Shown here piece by piece: positions 1 to 8,118 of a stretch of DNA of 64,000 nt (position 1 is the stretch's first letter; every line of letters starts with the position of its first letter). Location of the stretch: NCBI RefSeq assembly GCF_016793705.1, contig NZ_JAEULO010000035.1:62001-126000 (forward strand). Reading direction: 5' to 3'. Source of the stretch: Tabrizicola sp. (GTDB taxonomy: Bacteria > Pseudomonadota > Alphaproteobacteria > Rhodobacterales > Rhodobacteraceae). Under the pieces are notes generated by a model. That model was not told the DNA's origin and did not search any database. It saw nothing but the letters and a program-made list of their open reading frames with translations. The position numbers were made by a program, and so were the translations under genes.

Positions 1-517
1 GCCCCGCCTGCGCCCGCATCTGCCGCGCGCCCCAGACCATTTCGGAATAGATCGACGGCCCCTTGATCCTGCCGGTCAGCCCGTCCATCCGCGCCAGCAG
101 GTCGAAATCGACGAAACTGTCGTTGAGCGGAGTGATCAGCGTGTCGGCCAGCGTATGCGCGACTTGGGACAGGCGCGTGTGGCTGCCGGGGCAGTCGATG
201 ACGATATAATCCATCTCCCGGTCCATCGCCTCGATGGCGCGGGTCAGGCGCTGGTCCTGGGCGTTCTCGCCTTCGGCCAGGCTGGCGGCGTCGACCTCGG
301 GCAGGAGGCGATAGTCCGGCGTGGGCAGGGTCAGGCCCGACTGGTCGAGAAAGGCGCGGCGGTTCTCGATGTACCGGCCGAAGGAGCGCTGGCGGAGGTC
401 AAGGTCCAGTGCGCCGACCCTTTGCCCCAGCCGGGCGAGCGCGGTCGCGACATGCATGCAGGTGGTGGACTTGCCCGAGCCGCCCTTCTCGTTCCCGACG
501 ACGATGATCCGCGCCAT
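1..517 (-). CDS. mipZ: Division-plane positioning ATPase MipZ (C-terminus cut by window edge)
   Basis: ParA/MinD-superfamily ATPase that in alphaproteobacteria forms a gradient from the poles and inhibits FtsZ away from midcell. The deviant Walker A motif GNEKGGSGKSTT is at residues 8-19, followed by a DLDLRQRSFGRYIENR stretch typical of MipZ and an IVIDCPG Walker B-like strand. About 172 codons are visible and the gene continues beyond position 1, so the C-terminus is missing. The start is the ATG at 515-517. The gene lies downstream of the rplS-rpmE operon and is separated from it by a terminator, so it is probably transcribed on its own. The assignment to MipZ rather than a plasmid ParA rests on the motif and the chromosomal housekeeping context. 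Confidence 0.9.
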   Translation of the reverse strand, partial: MARIIVVGNEKGGSGKSTTCMHVATALARLGQRVGALDLDLRQRSFGRYIENRRAFLDQSGLTLPTPDYRLLPEVDAASLAEGENAQDQRLTRAIEAMDREMDYIVIDCPGSHTRLSQVAHTLADTLITPLNDSFVDFDLLARMDGLTGRIKGPSIYSEMVWGARQMRAQAG

Positions 518-602
518 GCTGTTCCCTGAATTGTCCCGGCGCTTTCTTATGCGGTGCGCTGGCGGGGGGGAAGCGGGATTTCGCCGAAGCGGCGGGAGCG
601 GA

Positions 603-634
603 AAAGCAAAGGGGCGCACCTTTCGGCGCGCCCC
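603..634 (-). terminator. Rho-independent terminator after rpmE
   Basis: On the minus strand a GC stem (ggggcgc at 611-617 pairing with gcgcccc at 628-634) is followed by TTTGCTTTT. It lies just past the rpmE stop codon and ends the long ffh-to-rpmE operon. Confidence 0.75.
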
Positions 635-656
635 AGAACCTTGGCGTCGGCGCGGA

Positions 657-878
657 TCAGAACCCGAGGCCGGCGTATTTGTTCTTGAACTTCGACACGC
701 GGCCGCCGGTGTCCAGGAGCTTGGCCTGCTGGCCGGTCCAAGCCGGGTGCGCCAGCGGGTCGATGTCGAGCGACATGGTGTCGCCGTCCTTGCCCCAGGT
801 CGAGCGCGTGGTGTAGGTCGAGCCGTCGGTCATCTTGACGGTGATCGTGTGGTAGTCGGGGTGAATTTCGGCTTTCAT
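657..878 (-). CDS. rpmE: 50S ribosomal protein L31
   Basis: A 73-residue L31 protein of the large ribosomal subunit. It starts [12 protein letters not shown] and ends KNKYAGLGF, as usual for the family. It lacks the CxxC zinc pair, so it is the zinc-independent form (C-minus; compare the YkgM/RpmE2 type). A good ribosome binding site (AGGAG, 8 bases before the ATG) sits in the 11-bp gap after rplS, so the two genes are co-transcribed. It is the last gene of the translation operon and is followed by a hairpin terminator. Confidence 0.95.
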   Translation of the reverse strand: MKAEIHPDYHTITVKMTDGSTYTTRSTWGKDGDTMSLDIDPLAHPAWTGQQAKLLDTGGRVSKFKNKYAGLGF

Positions 879-889
879 CGTCCCGCTCC

Positions 890-1264
890 TTATTCGGCTT
901 TGGCTTTGTAGGTGGAATCTTCCGCGATCCGGGCGGATTTGCCACGGCGCGAGCGGAGGTAGTAAAGCTTGGCGCGACGGACCTTGCCGCGACGGACGAC
1001 CTCGATCGAGTCGATGTTGGTCGAGTAGAGCGGGAACACACGTTCCACGCCTTCGCCGAAAGAAATCTTGCGGACGGTGAACGAGGCGCCGATGGTCAGC
1101 CCGCCGTTGCGGCCGATACAGACGCCTTCGTAGGCCTGCACGCGGCTGCGCGAGCCTTCGGTCACCTTGTAGCCGACGCGAACGGTGTCGCCGGCCTTGA
1201 AGTCCGGGATGGTCTTGCCGAGGGCGGCGATCTGCTCCGCCTCGATCTGCGCGATGAGATTCAT
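890..1264 (-). CDS. rplS: 50S ribosomal protein L19
   Basis: L19, 124 residues, a protein at the 30S-50S interface. The family signature [14 protein letters not shown] lies at residues 91-104. In most proteobacteria it is the last gene of rpsP-rimM-trmD-rplS; the same order is kept here, though 278 bp separate it from trmD. That spacer contains no credible gene and may hold a leader or internal promoter, for example for L19 autoregulation. rpmE follows after 11 bp. Confidence 0.96.
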   Translation of the reverse strand: MNLIAQIEAEQIAALGKTIPDFKAGDTVRVGYKVTEGSRSRVQAYEGVCIGRNGGLTIGASFTVRKISFGEGVERVFPLYSTNIDSIEVVRRGKVRRAKLYYLRSRRGKSARIAEDSTYKAKAE

Positions 1265-1542
1265 CTCGCGGGTTCCTTTTCTGCCTGCGGTATTTTCCGC
1301 AGAGGTGATGCCGCGCCAGAGCTTCCGGTCTTCGTCCGGGTCCCCCTTGCTTGCGCAAGAAGCCCGCCGCAGGTGGCGCCTGCTTTGATATGGCCGTCCC
1401 GTCGCGATGACCCTGCGGAAGAAGGCAGGCAGGCAAAGGGAATCGGGTCCGACGGGCTGAACGCCCCGGACCGGGCGCGTATAGGAGGAAGGGGGGGTCC
1501 GGTCAAGAGGTGGGCCGCATCATGGTGCGCCTGAAGACCACC

Positions 1543-2343
1543 CTACTTTCGCTTCGCCCAAAGGTCCGGGCGGCGGGCGCGGGTCAGCGTCTCGGACTGT
1601 TCGCGGCGCCATTTCGCGATCTCGCCGTGATTGCCGGATTGCAGGATCGCGGGGATGTCCTGGCCCTCCCAAGTGGCGGGGCGAGTGTATTGCGGATGCT
1701 CCAGAAGGCCGTCGGAGAAGCTTTCCTCCTCGGTCGAGGCGGCATTGCCGAGGACGCCGGGGAGGAGGCGGACGGTGGCGTCCAGCATCGCTTGCGCCGC
1801 GATCTCGCCGCCGGTGAGGACGAAATCGCCGAGCGAGACTTCCTCGACCTGGTGGTGGTCGAGGACACGCTGGTCCACGCCTTCAAAGCGACCGCAGAGG
1901 AGGGTGATGCCCTCTGCGGCGGCGAAGCGGCGGGCGGTGTCTTGGCTGAAGGGATTTCCCCGCGGGGACAGGTAGACCACGGGCCAGCGGGCACGGTCGA
2001 CCGGGGTGCCCTGGCGCGCGTGGCGGAAGGCGGCGTCGACCACGTCGGGGCGCAGGACCATGCCCGCGCCACCCCCCGCCGGAGTGTCGTCAACGTTGCG
2101 GTGCTTGCCCTGACCGAAGTCGCGCAGATCGATGGTTTCCAGTTGCCAGAGCCCGAAATCCAGCGCCTTGCCGGTGAGCGACAGGCCCAATGTGCCGGGG
2201 AAGGCTTCCGGGAAGAGGGTGATGATCTTCGCGGTGAAGGCGCCCTTGACCAGCCGCGGCTCCTCGATCAGGTCGCGGGGTTTCAGGCTGGCGCGCATCG
2301 AGAGGCGGCCGTGGCTTTTCGGTTTGTCGTCAGGGTCGGACAT
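1543..2343 (-). CDS. trmD: tRNA (guanine-N1-)-methyltransferase TrmD
   Basis: SPOUT-class enzyme that methylates N1 of G37 in tRNAs reading CNN/CGG codons and so prevents +1 frameshifting. The 266-residue protein has the hallmark [16 protein letters not shown] (residues 85-100), the trefoil-knot SAM site [12 protein letters not shown] (148-159) and GDFVLTGGE (172-180), whose Asp173 corresponds to the catalytic Asp169 of the Haemophilus enzyme. About 35 residues precede the usual N-terminus ([11 protein letters not shown]), as in other Rhodobacteraceae. It lies between a membrane protein gene and rplS in the translation operon. Confidence 0.96.
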   Translation of the reverse strand: MSDPDDKPKSHGRLSMRASLKPRDLIEEPRLVKGAFTAKIITLFPEAFPGTLGLSLTGKALDFGLWQLETIDLRDFGQGKHRNVDDTPAGGGAGMVLRPDVVDAAFRHARQGTPVDRARWPVVYLSPRGNPFSQDTARRFAAAEGITLLCGRFEGVDQRVLDHHQVEEVSLGDFVLTGGEIAAQAMLDATVRLLPGVLGNAASTEEESFSDGLLEHPQYTRPATWEGQDIPAILQSGNHGEIAKWRREQSETLTRARRPDLWAKRK

Positions 2344-2388
2344 GGGCCGGGATTAGCGCAGAAGCGGGGCTGCGGAAAGCCCCGGGTC

Positions 2389-3366
2389 TCAGGCGGTGCG
2401 TCGGGTGATGACTGCCACGGGCGCGGGGCCTTGCGCCGCCACCGCCCGGTCCTCCGCACCGCCCAGGGCCGCCTCGACCGACCGGGCCAGCGCCCGCAGG
2501 CCGTCGCTGAGGTCGGCCTGAAGATGGGCGGGCAGGTCCGAATCGGGTGCAGGCTCTGCCTCGGCAATCTCGATCAGCCGGTCGGGCGGCGGAAAGTCCT
2601 CGGCCCGGTTCGGGAAGGCCGCGATCAGCGCGATGGCGCGCGGGACGTAGAGCCGCAGCAGGTCGAGATTCCCGCCCGCGATGTTGAAGGCGCTTGCCAT
2701 GCTGCCGGGAACGTGGCCGGGGGCGACGATCTCGGGCTCGGTCGCCCAGAGCACCAGCGCACGGCGCAGTGCGGCATGGCTGCGGTCGGGACGCGCCAGC
2801 GCAGCGGTAACCGCGTTCAGCCGCAGCTCGGCGGCGGGCACGTCCAGCGCGGCGGCGACCGCTTGCGCCACCTGGGCGTCCGGCGCGCTGTCGGGCAGGT
2901 TCAGCAGCGGAATGATCGCCGTCGCCGCCTGCCCGGCGGCATTGTCGGCATGGGCGAAGGCCGCCTCCTCATCCAGGAAATAGCCTTGGGCAGCGGCCTC
3001 GTTCGCGTCCCAGAGCATCCGGCAGAGCGGGATCGACAGGAAGGACACGGCCAGCGGCAGGATGGGGCTGACATCCAGCGCGCCGATGTTCGCCAGCCCG
3101 CCGAATCCACGCCCGACACCGAAAAGGACGCCGATCAGGAGGACCTGCGACAGGATCTGGGCCAGCGCGGCGAGCCAGGCCTGCCCGGTCAGCCATTCGC
3201 CGGGGGTGGTCGGCCATTGCTCGGGGCGCAGCACCATGAGCCAGACCACGAAGATGGCGGCAAACGGGGCGACCATGTCCCAGCCGAAACCGCAGAGACC
3301 GGCGATCAGCGGGCCGATGTACAGGAGCGCGGTCGCCCCCTTCACAAGGCGCATGCGGGTCAGCAT
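2389..3366 (-). CDS. Hypothetical membrane protein in the rimM-trmD interval
   Basis: A 325-residue protein not recognised as a characterised family. Four hydrophobic segments lie at about residues 11-28, 32-47, 63-85 and 97-115. The remainder is a soluble, Ala/Leu-rich helical region rich in Asp and Glu, which should be cytoplasmic or periplasmic. It is inserted between rimM (49 bp away) and trmD (45 bp away) on the same strand, so it is probably co-transcribed with the ribosome maturation genes, but nothing in the sequence ties it to translation. Start at the ATG giving MLTRMRLVKG. Confidence 0.8.
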   Translation of the reverse strand: MLTRMRLVKGATALLYIGPLIAGLCGFGWDMVAPFAAIFVVWLMVLRPEQWPTTPGEWLTGQAWLAALAQILSQVLLIGVLFGVGRGFGGLANIGALDVSPILPLAVSFLSIPLCRMLWDANEAAAQGYFLDEEAAFAHADNAAGQAATAIIPLLNLPDSAPDAQVAQAVAAALDVPAAELRLNAVTAALARPDRSHAALRRALVLWATEPEIVAPGHVPGSMASAFNIAGGNLDLLRLYVPRAIALIAAFPNRAEDFPPPDRLIEIAEAEPAPDSDLPAHLQADLSDGLRALARSVEAALGGAEDRAVAAQGPAPVAVITRRTA

Positions 3367-3414
3367 GGTCCCCCCTTTCTGTCCCTGCGCGCCTCGGATC
3401 TGCCCGAAACGCGA

Positions 3415-3921
3415 CTATTCGCCGGACTCGTCCGGCAGGTTCACGACAATCCGGCCCGCCGTCACATCGACATTGGGCACGATTGCCGTGGTAAAGGGCA
3501 AAAGCAGGGCCGATTTATGACGAGTGGGCGATATTTCGACGATATCCCCCGCGCCATGATTGTAGATGGCAGTGACCTTGCCGATCAGTTCCCCCCCGGT
3601 GTCATAGGCGGAAAGGCCGATCAGATCGGCATGGTAGAACTCGTCATCGGGGAGCGAGGGCAGCCGGTCGCGCGGGACATAGAGGCTGGTGCCACGCAGG
3701 GCATCGGCCTGTTCCTTGGTCTTCACGCCCTCGATCCGCGCGCCGAGGCCCCCGGCGACGGGGCGGGTCAGGGTGATGTGGAAGCTGCGGCTGCCGTCTT
3801 CGGTCGAGAGCGGGCCGTAGGTGCCGATGTCGGTCGGTTCCGAGCAGAAGCTCTTCAGCCGCACCTCGCCGCCGACGCCGAAGGCCCCGGCGATGGCGCC
3901 GATGCAGATCAGGTCGGACAT
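3415..3921 (-). CDS. rimM: Ribosome maturation factor RimM
   Basis: RimM binds S19 and is needed for 30S head maturation. The 168-residue protein has the N-terminal RimM barrel (ICIGAIAGAFGVGGEVRLKS) and the C-terminal PRC-barrel (YHADLIGLSAYD...GKVTAIYNHGAGDIVEI), ending in LLPFT and VNLPDE motifs typical of the family. I chose the ATG at 3921 (MSDLICIGA) over a start 14 codons upstream because the upstream residues are not family-like and the chosen start overlaps the bluB stop codon by one base (TGATG), the same coupling seen elsewhere in this operon. Confidence 0.95.
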   Translation of the reverse strand: MSDLICIGAIAGAFGVGGEVRLKSFCSEPTDIGTYGPLSTEDGSRSFHITLTRPVAGGLGARIEGVKTKEQADALRGTSLYVPRDRLPSLPDDEFYHADLIGLSAYDTGGELIGKVTAIYNHGAGDIVEISPTRHKSALLLPFTTAIVPNVDVTAGRIVVNLPDESGE

Positions 3922-4553
3922 CAGCGGGTCTCCAGATGCAGGGCGGGGGCGCGGCTCTCCCATCCGGCGCGTTCCAGTTCGGGCACGGTATCCTCCTTCT
4001 CCGGCCAGCCGATGCAGAGATAGCCGATGAAACGCCAGCTGTCGGGAACGTCAAGGTCGCGATGAAGGCGGTCCTGGTCAAGGATCGAGACCCAGCCGAG
4101 GCCGAGACCTTCGGCGCGGAGGGCAAGCCAGAGGTGGGTGATCGCGCCGACCACGGACCAGGCGCGGGTCTCGGGCATGGTCGCGGCGCCGAGGCCGTGG
4201 CCCTTCGGCGTGCTGTCGTCGCAGAAGGCGGCAAGGTGGACGGGCGCTTCGGCCATGCCCGAGAGTTTCAGGCGGCTGTAGGTCGCGGCGCGGTCGCCGT
4301 CGAAGCCGTTCAGGGCCCGGGCGTTGCAGTCGCTGAAATTGGCAAGGCAGGCGGCCCGGGCGGAGGCGGAGTCGATCCGGAGAAGGCGCCAGGGTTCGGA
4401 AAGGCCCACCGAGGGGGCGAGCGTGAAGGCGTGCAGGGCGCGCGCGAGGCTGTCCTCGGGCACGGGGTCGGTGCGGAAGCGGCGCACGTCGCGCCGCCAC
4501 CGCATGAGCGCGGCCAGCTCCTCCCGGAAGGCAGGGCTGAACTGGCCGGTCAC
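3921..4553 (-). CDS. bluB: 5,6-dimethylbenzimidazole synthase BluB
   Basis: A flavin-destructase of the nitroreductase fold that cleaves reduced FMN with oxygen to make 5,6-dimethylbenzimidazole, the lower ligand of cobalamin. The GTG start at 4551-4553, four bases past the rpsP stop, gives 210 residues, the normal length. RRDVRRF (residues 20-26) and APSVGLSEPWR match BluB, and TRAWSVVGAITHLWLALRAE matches the C-terminal helix. Longer in-frame starts overlap rpsP and encode only low-complexity Pro/Arg sequence. The gene is embedded between rpsP and rimM, away from the cob cluster that begins 8 kb downstream, and no riboswitch precedes it, so its expression should follow ribosomal genes rather than B12 level. 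Confidence 0.9.
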   Translation of the reverse strand: MTGQFSPAFREELAALMRWRRDVRRFRTDPVPEDSLARALHAFTLAPSVGLSEPWRLLRIDSASARAACLANFSDCNARALNGFDGDRAATYSRLKLSGMAEAPVHLAAFCDDSTPKGHGLGAATMPETRAWSVVGAITHLWLALRAEGLGLGWVSILDQDRLHRDLDVPDSWRFIGYLCIGWPEKEDTVPELERAGWESRAPALHLETR

Positions 4554-4557
4554 AGGG

Positions 4558-4911
4558 TCACTCGGCAGCCGGCTCGGTGGCGCGGGCGGCCTTCTTGGCG
4601 GCGCGCTCGGCCATCGCCTTGCCGGGGGTGCCGGTTTTCGGGTTGTTGCGGGCGGCCTTCGGGCGGGCACCGGCGGCTTCGAGGAATCGCGCAACGCGGT
4701 CGGTCGGCTGGGCGCCCTGGCTCAGCCAGTGCTGCACGCGTTCCATGTTCATCACGACGCGCTTTTCGTCGTCCTTGGCGAGCAGCGGATTATAGGTGCC
4801 GAGCTTTTCCAGGAAGCGGCCGTCGCGGGGCATCCGCGAGTCGGTCGCAACGATGGAATAGAACGGGCGCTTCTTGGAACCACCGCGCGCAAGACGGATC
4901 TTCATAGCCAT
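4558..4911 (-). CDS. rpsP: 30S ribosomal protein S16
   Basis: S16, 117 residues. The conserved core [37 protein letters not shown] and [17 protein letters not shown] is complete. The Ala/Lys-rich tail after residue 85 is longer than in E. coli (82 residues) but common in alphaproteobacteria. A strong AAAGGAG site lies 9 bases before the ATG. It follows the chorismate mutase gene by 42 bp and is followed by bluB. Confidence 0.96.
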   Translation of the reverse strand: MAMKIRLARGGSKKRPFYSIVATDSRMPRDGRFLEKLGTYNPLLAKDDEKRVVMNMERVQHWLSQGAQPTDRVARFLEAAGARPKAARNNPKTGTPGKAMAERAAKKAARATEPAAE

Positions 4912-4953
4912 GATGTTACTCCTTTGGATGGCTGGGTGCCGGGATGATCCCGG

Positions 4954-5247
4954 TCATTTCTGGAAGGTTTCGTGGTGCCTGATGACTTCGGAAATGATGA
5001 AGTTCAGGAATTTCCTGGCAAATTCCGGATCGAGGTCGGCCTCTTCGGCCAGGCGCTGCAACCGTTCGATCTGCCGTGCTTCGCGCGCCGGGTCCGACGG
5101 CGGAAGGGCGTGTTCGGCCTTGAGTTTCCCCACGGCCTGGGTGTGCTTGAACCGTTCGGCAAGCGTGAAGACAAGGATCGCGTCCAGCCGGTCGATCGAC
5201 TCGCGGTGGTCCTTCAGCAGGGTGGCGGCATGGGTGGCGGTGTCCAT
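4954..5247 (-). CDS. Chorismate mutase (AroQ class, monofunctional)
   Basis: Converts chorismate to prephenate for Phe/Tyr synthesis. The 97-residue all-helical protein matches a free-standing AroQ mutase: RESIDRLDAILVFTLAERF carries the conserved Arg and Asp, with Lys/Arg in the second helix and EFARKFLNFIISEVIRHHE in the last helix. The start ATG overlaps the stop of the upstream GNAT gene (TGATG), which favours translational coupling. It precedes rpsP by 42 bp in the same operon. Confidence 0.9.
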   Translation of the reverse strand: MDTATHAATLLKDHRESIDRLDAILVFTLAERFKHTQAVGKLKAEHALPPSDPAREARQIERLQRLAEEADLDPEFARKFLNFIISEVIRHHETFQK

Positions 5248-5846
5248 CAGTCCCCTCTTTTCGACGTCTGGAAAGCGTATGGCTTCGGTATGGAAACCGT
5301 ATGGGCGTCGGTCTGGCCTGGGTTCCGCACCTCCGGGGCCGGGTGCCGCCAGACGGTGATGGCATGGTCGTGGAAGACGGCTTCGCGTTCGGGCACCGCG
5401 CCCAGACGTTCTGCCAATGCCTGCGACCGGCGGTTTGCCGGGTCGATGTAGCTGATCGGCGGGTGGTTGCTGATCCGGGCGTGGTAGTCGGCGCGGGCAG
5501 CCAGCGCGGCTTCCAGCGCATAGCCCTTGCCCTCGAACCCGTCGAACAGGTGCCAGCCGAGTTCGGGCTCGTCCCAGCCGTCGTGGAAGATCACCCCGAC
5601 GCGGCCGATGAAATCGCCGTCGCGGGTGTCGACCGAGAAGAAACCATAGCCGCGCAACGCCCAGTGGCCGATGTTGGCGAGGATGCCGCGCCAGATCCAG
5701 CGGCGTTCCAGCGTGCCGCCGACGAATGCAGCACGGGGGCTGTCGTTGAAGGCGAGCATGGCGGGGAAATCCGCCTCGCGCGGTTCGCGCAGGGTGAGGC
5801 GGTCGGTTTGCAGGGTGGGGATTGCGAGGGGGAGGGCGTAGGTCAT
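5247..5846 (-). CDS. GNAT-family N-acetyltransferase
   Basis: A 199-residue acetyltransferase of the RimJ/RimL-like group (Acetyltransf_3). The beginning PTLQTDRLTLREPREADFPAM is characteristic, and FEGKGYALEAALAARADY carries the acetyl-CoA loop (Q/R-x-x-G-x-G/A variant). The residues after about 165 are extended and not conserved. It overlaps coq7 upstream (ATGA) and the chorismate mutase gene downstream (TGATG). The substrate is unknown; the location among ribosomal genes makes a ribosomal-protein or tRNA-related substrate possible, but this is inference. Confidence 0.88.
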   Translation of the reverse strand: MTYALPLAIPTLQTDRLTLREPREADFPAMLAFNDSPRAAFVGGTLERRWIWRGILANIGHWALRGYGFFSVDTRDGDFIGRVGVIFHDGWDEPELGWHLFDGFEGKGYALEAALAARADYHARISNHPPISYIDPANRRSQALAERLGAVPEREAVFHDHAITVWRHPAPEVRNPGQTDAHTVSIPKPYAFQTSKRGD

Positions 5847-6409
5847 GCGGCCCCCGAGAGGTCGCGACGCATTCGGGTAGAGTCGCCCCAGGTTGACAGC
5901 CAGATGACCACTTCAACGCTACCCCGGATTACGGTCTCGAAAGCGCGGGTCAGCCACGTGGTGCGGGTCTTCTCTTGCCGTGCGAGGGACAAATGGCCTT
6001 CTTCCTCAGCGCGGATGCTTTCGATCAGCCGGTGCAGCCCGGCATCCCGGCTATGCAGGAAGGCGAGCTGGTCGGTCATGTGGTGGTGGACCGTATCCTC
6101 GACCGCCTCGGTGCAGGCCCAGATCATGTTAGGGCCAAAAAGAGTGGAGGCGGCGCCTAGAACCCAACCCCCCGCGCTCCACAGATACATGGCGCGGCAA
6201 GGGCGCCCGCCGCGTTCGGCAAGCGACTGTGCGAAAAGGCGGCAATGGGTGACCTCATGCGCCTTCAACTCGGCCAGCCGGTCGGCAAGCCGTGGCCAGA
6301 ACCAGCGACTGATCGCGATTTGCGCACCATATATCCGTATCGCGCCGTATTCCCCGGCATGATTGACCTTGGCGATGCGGATCGCTGAGAGGCGCTCGGC
6401 CTGAGTCAT
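5843..6409 (-). CDS. coq7: Demethoxyubiquinone hydroxylase, COQ7 family
   Basis: Di-iron oxygenase of the last hydroxylation in ubiquinone synthesis. The 188-residue protein keeps the ferritin-like ligand set: Glu20 (HAGEYGA), Glu52 and His55 (AHEVTH), Glu101/104 (EAVEDTVHHH) and Glu136-x-x-His139 (EEEGH). It overlaps ffh upstream and the GNAT gene downstream by ATGA junctions, so it lies in the ffh operon. C-terminal hydrophobic segments fit peripheral membrane attachment. COQ7-family membership is clear; whether it is the main quinone hydroxylase of this strain cannot be told here. Confidence 0.9.
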   Translation of the reverse strand: MTQAERLSAIRIAKVNHAGEYGAIRIYGAQIAISRWFWPRLADRLAELKAHEVTHCRLFAQSLAERGGRPCRAMYLWSAGGWVLGAASTLFGPNMIWACTEAVEDTVHHHMTDQLAFLHSRDAGLHRLIESIRAEEEGHLSLARQEKTRTTWLTRAFETVIRGSVEVVIWLSTWGDSTRMRRDLSGAA

Positions 6410-7923
6410 TTCTTCCGCATCAGCCCCGAGAGGCCCGCTGGCAAAGTGATCCCGCGCGGCAGGCCGCCGAGGCCGGGGTGCAGGCCGCCGCCCATGCCGC
6501 CAAGCCCGCCGCCCTGTTGCATGCCCTTGGCCATCTCTGCCAGCTGTTCGGGCGACATCTTCGACGGGTCGGGCATCCCGCCCTTGCCGAGGAACTGCTT
6601 GACGAGATTTTTCATCATCCCGCCCTTGCCCATCTTCTTCATCATGTCCGCCATCTGCTTGTGCTGCTTCAGGAGGCGGTTGAGATCGGCAACGTCGAGG
6701 CCTGACCCGGCGGCGATGCGTTTCTTGCGGCTGGCGGCGAGAAGGTCGGGGTTCGCGCGTTCCTTCTTGGTCATCGAGTTGATGAGCGCGATCTGGTGAT
6801 GCAGCATCTTGTCGTTGATGCCCGCGGCCTCGGCCTGACCGGCCATCTTGCCCATGCCGGGCATCATGCCCATCAGGCCCTGCATCCCGCCCATCTTCAG
6901 CATCTGGTCGAGCTGCATCTTCAGGTCGTTCATGTTGAACAGGCCCTTGGCGAAGCGCTTGGCCATGCGTTCGGCCTGCTCGGCCTCGAACGTCTCTTGC
7001 GCCTTTTCGACCAGCGCCACGATGTCGCCCATGCCGAGGATGCGGCCCGCCACACGCTCGGCCTCGAAGGGCTCGATCGCGTCCATCTTCTCGCCCAGAC
7101 CGACAAAGCGGATCGGCTTGCCGGTGATCGCGCGCATGGAAAGCGCCGCGCCGCCACGACCGTCGCCGTCCATCCGGGTCAGGACGACGCCCGAGATGCC
7201 GACCTTGCCGTCGAACTCGGTGGCGACGTTCACCGCGTCCTGGCCGGTGAGGCCGTCGACGACCAGCAGGGTTTCGCGCGGCTGGGCGATGTCGCGGACG
7301 GACTGGACCTCGTCCATCAGGACTTCGTCGATGTGGAGACGCCCGGCGGTGTCGAGGAAGACGACGTCATAGCCGCCGAGGTTGGCCTGTGTCTTCGCCC
7401 GCTTGGCGATCTGGACGGCAGTTTCGCCCTTGACGATGGGCAGCGAGTCCACGCCGATCTGGGTGCCGAGGATCGCCAGCTGTTCCATCGCCGCGGGGCG
7501 GTTGGTGTCGAGCGAGGCGAGAAGGACCTTCTTGCCGTTCTTTTCCTTCAGGCGTTTCGCCAGCTTGGCCGTGGTGGTGGTCTTGCCCGAGCCTTGCAGG
7601 CCGACCATCAGGATCGTGGCGGGCGGGTTGTCGATCTTCAGCGCTTCCGGAGCATCGTCTCCGGCCAGCACCCGGATCAGCTCGTCATGGACGATCTTCA
7701 CGACCATCTGGCCGGGGGTGATCGACTTGGTCACGGCGGCGCCGGTGGCCTTTTCGGTGACGCGCCTGATGAAGTCGCGGGCGACGGGCAGCGAAACGTC
7801 GGCTTCCAGCAGGGCGACGCGAACCTCGCGCAGTGCGGTGACAACGTCAGCCTCGGTCAGGGCACCGGCCTTGGTCAGGCGGTCGAAGACGCCGCCAAGG
7901 CGTTCGGAGAGGCTTTCGAACAT
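6406..7923 (-). CDS. ffh: Signal recognition particle protein Ffh
   Basis: SRP54-type GTPase that binds 4.5S RNA and signal peptides and targets ribosomes to FtsY and SecYEG. In 505 residues it has an N domain, the G domain with GLQGSGKTTT at 108-117, the DTAGR motif and TRMDGDGRGGAAL, then the Met-rich M domain (MKMGGMQGLMGMMPGMGKM region) and the GSGLDVADLNRLLKQ RNA-binding helix-turn-helix. A Gly/Met-rich C-terminal tail is normal. It is the first gene of the translation operon; about 195 bp without a gene lies upstream and should hold the promoter. Confidence 0.97.
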   Translation of the reverse strand: MFESLSERLGGVFDRLTKAGALTEADVVTALREVRVALLEADVSLPVARDFIRRVTEKATGAAVTKSITPGQMVVKIVHDELIRVLAGDDAPEALKIDNPPATILMVGLQGSGKTTTTAKLAKRLKEKNGKKVLLASLDTNRPAAMEQLAILGTQIGVDSLPIVKGETAVQIAKRAKTQANLGGYDVVFLDTAGRLHIDEVLMDEVQSVRDIAQPRETLLVVDGLTGQDAVNVATEFDGKVGISGVVLTRMDGDGRGGAALSMRAITGKPIRFVGLGEKMDAIEPFEAERVAGRILGMGDIVALVEKAQETFEAEQAERMAKRFAKGLFNMNDLKMQLDQMLKMGGMQGLMGMMPGMGKMAGQAEAAGINDKMLHHQIALINSMTKKERANPDLLAASRKKRIAAGSGLDVADLNRLLKQHKQMADMMKKMGKGGMMKNLVKQFLGKGGMPDPSKMSPEQLAEMAKGMQQGGGLGGMGGGLHPGLGGLPRGITLPAGLSGLMRKK

Positions 7924-8118
7924 CGCGTCACCCTTTCAGTCGTGTTCGCCCCGATATGGGGCGGCGAAACCCTGCTGCAAAGCGGAAGGGCACCCGTGGG
8001 CGCAGACGCGCTGACGGATGGCGATCCCGGGAAATGCCCAAGGGACCGGAAGCGCATGCCTCCGGGGAATTCACGGGCGGATACGCCTGCGGGTCGCCCG
8101 AGTCAAGCGGGAAGGCGG

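Noticed and set aside
1265-1542. Possible gene between trmD and rplS
   Set aside because: The open frames are short, without family features or ribosome sites; the stretch is more likely a leader or promoter region.
1510-4023. Open frame of 837 codons on the plus strand across trmD, the membrane gene and rimM
   Set aside because: It spans three well-supported minus-strand genes and has low-complexity composition.
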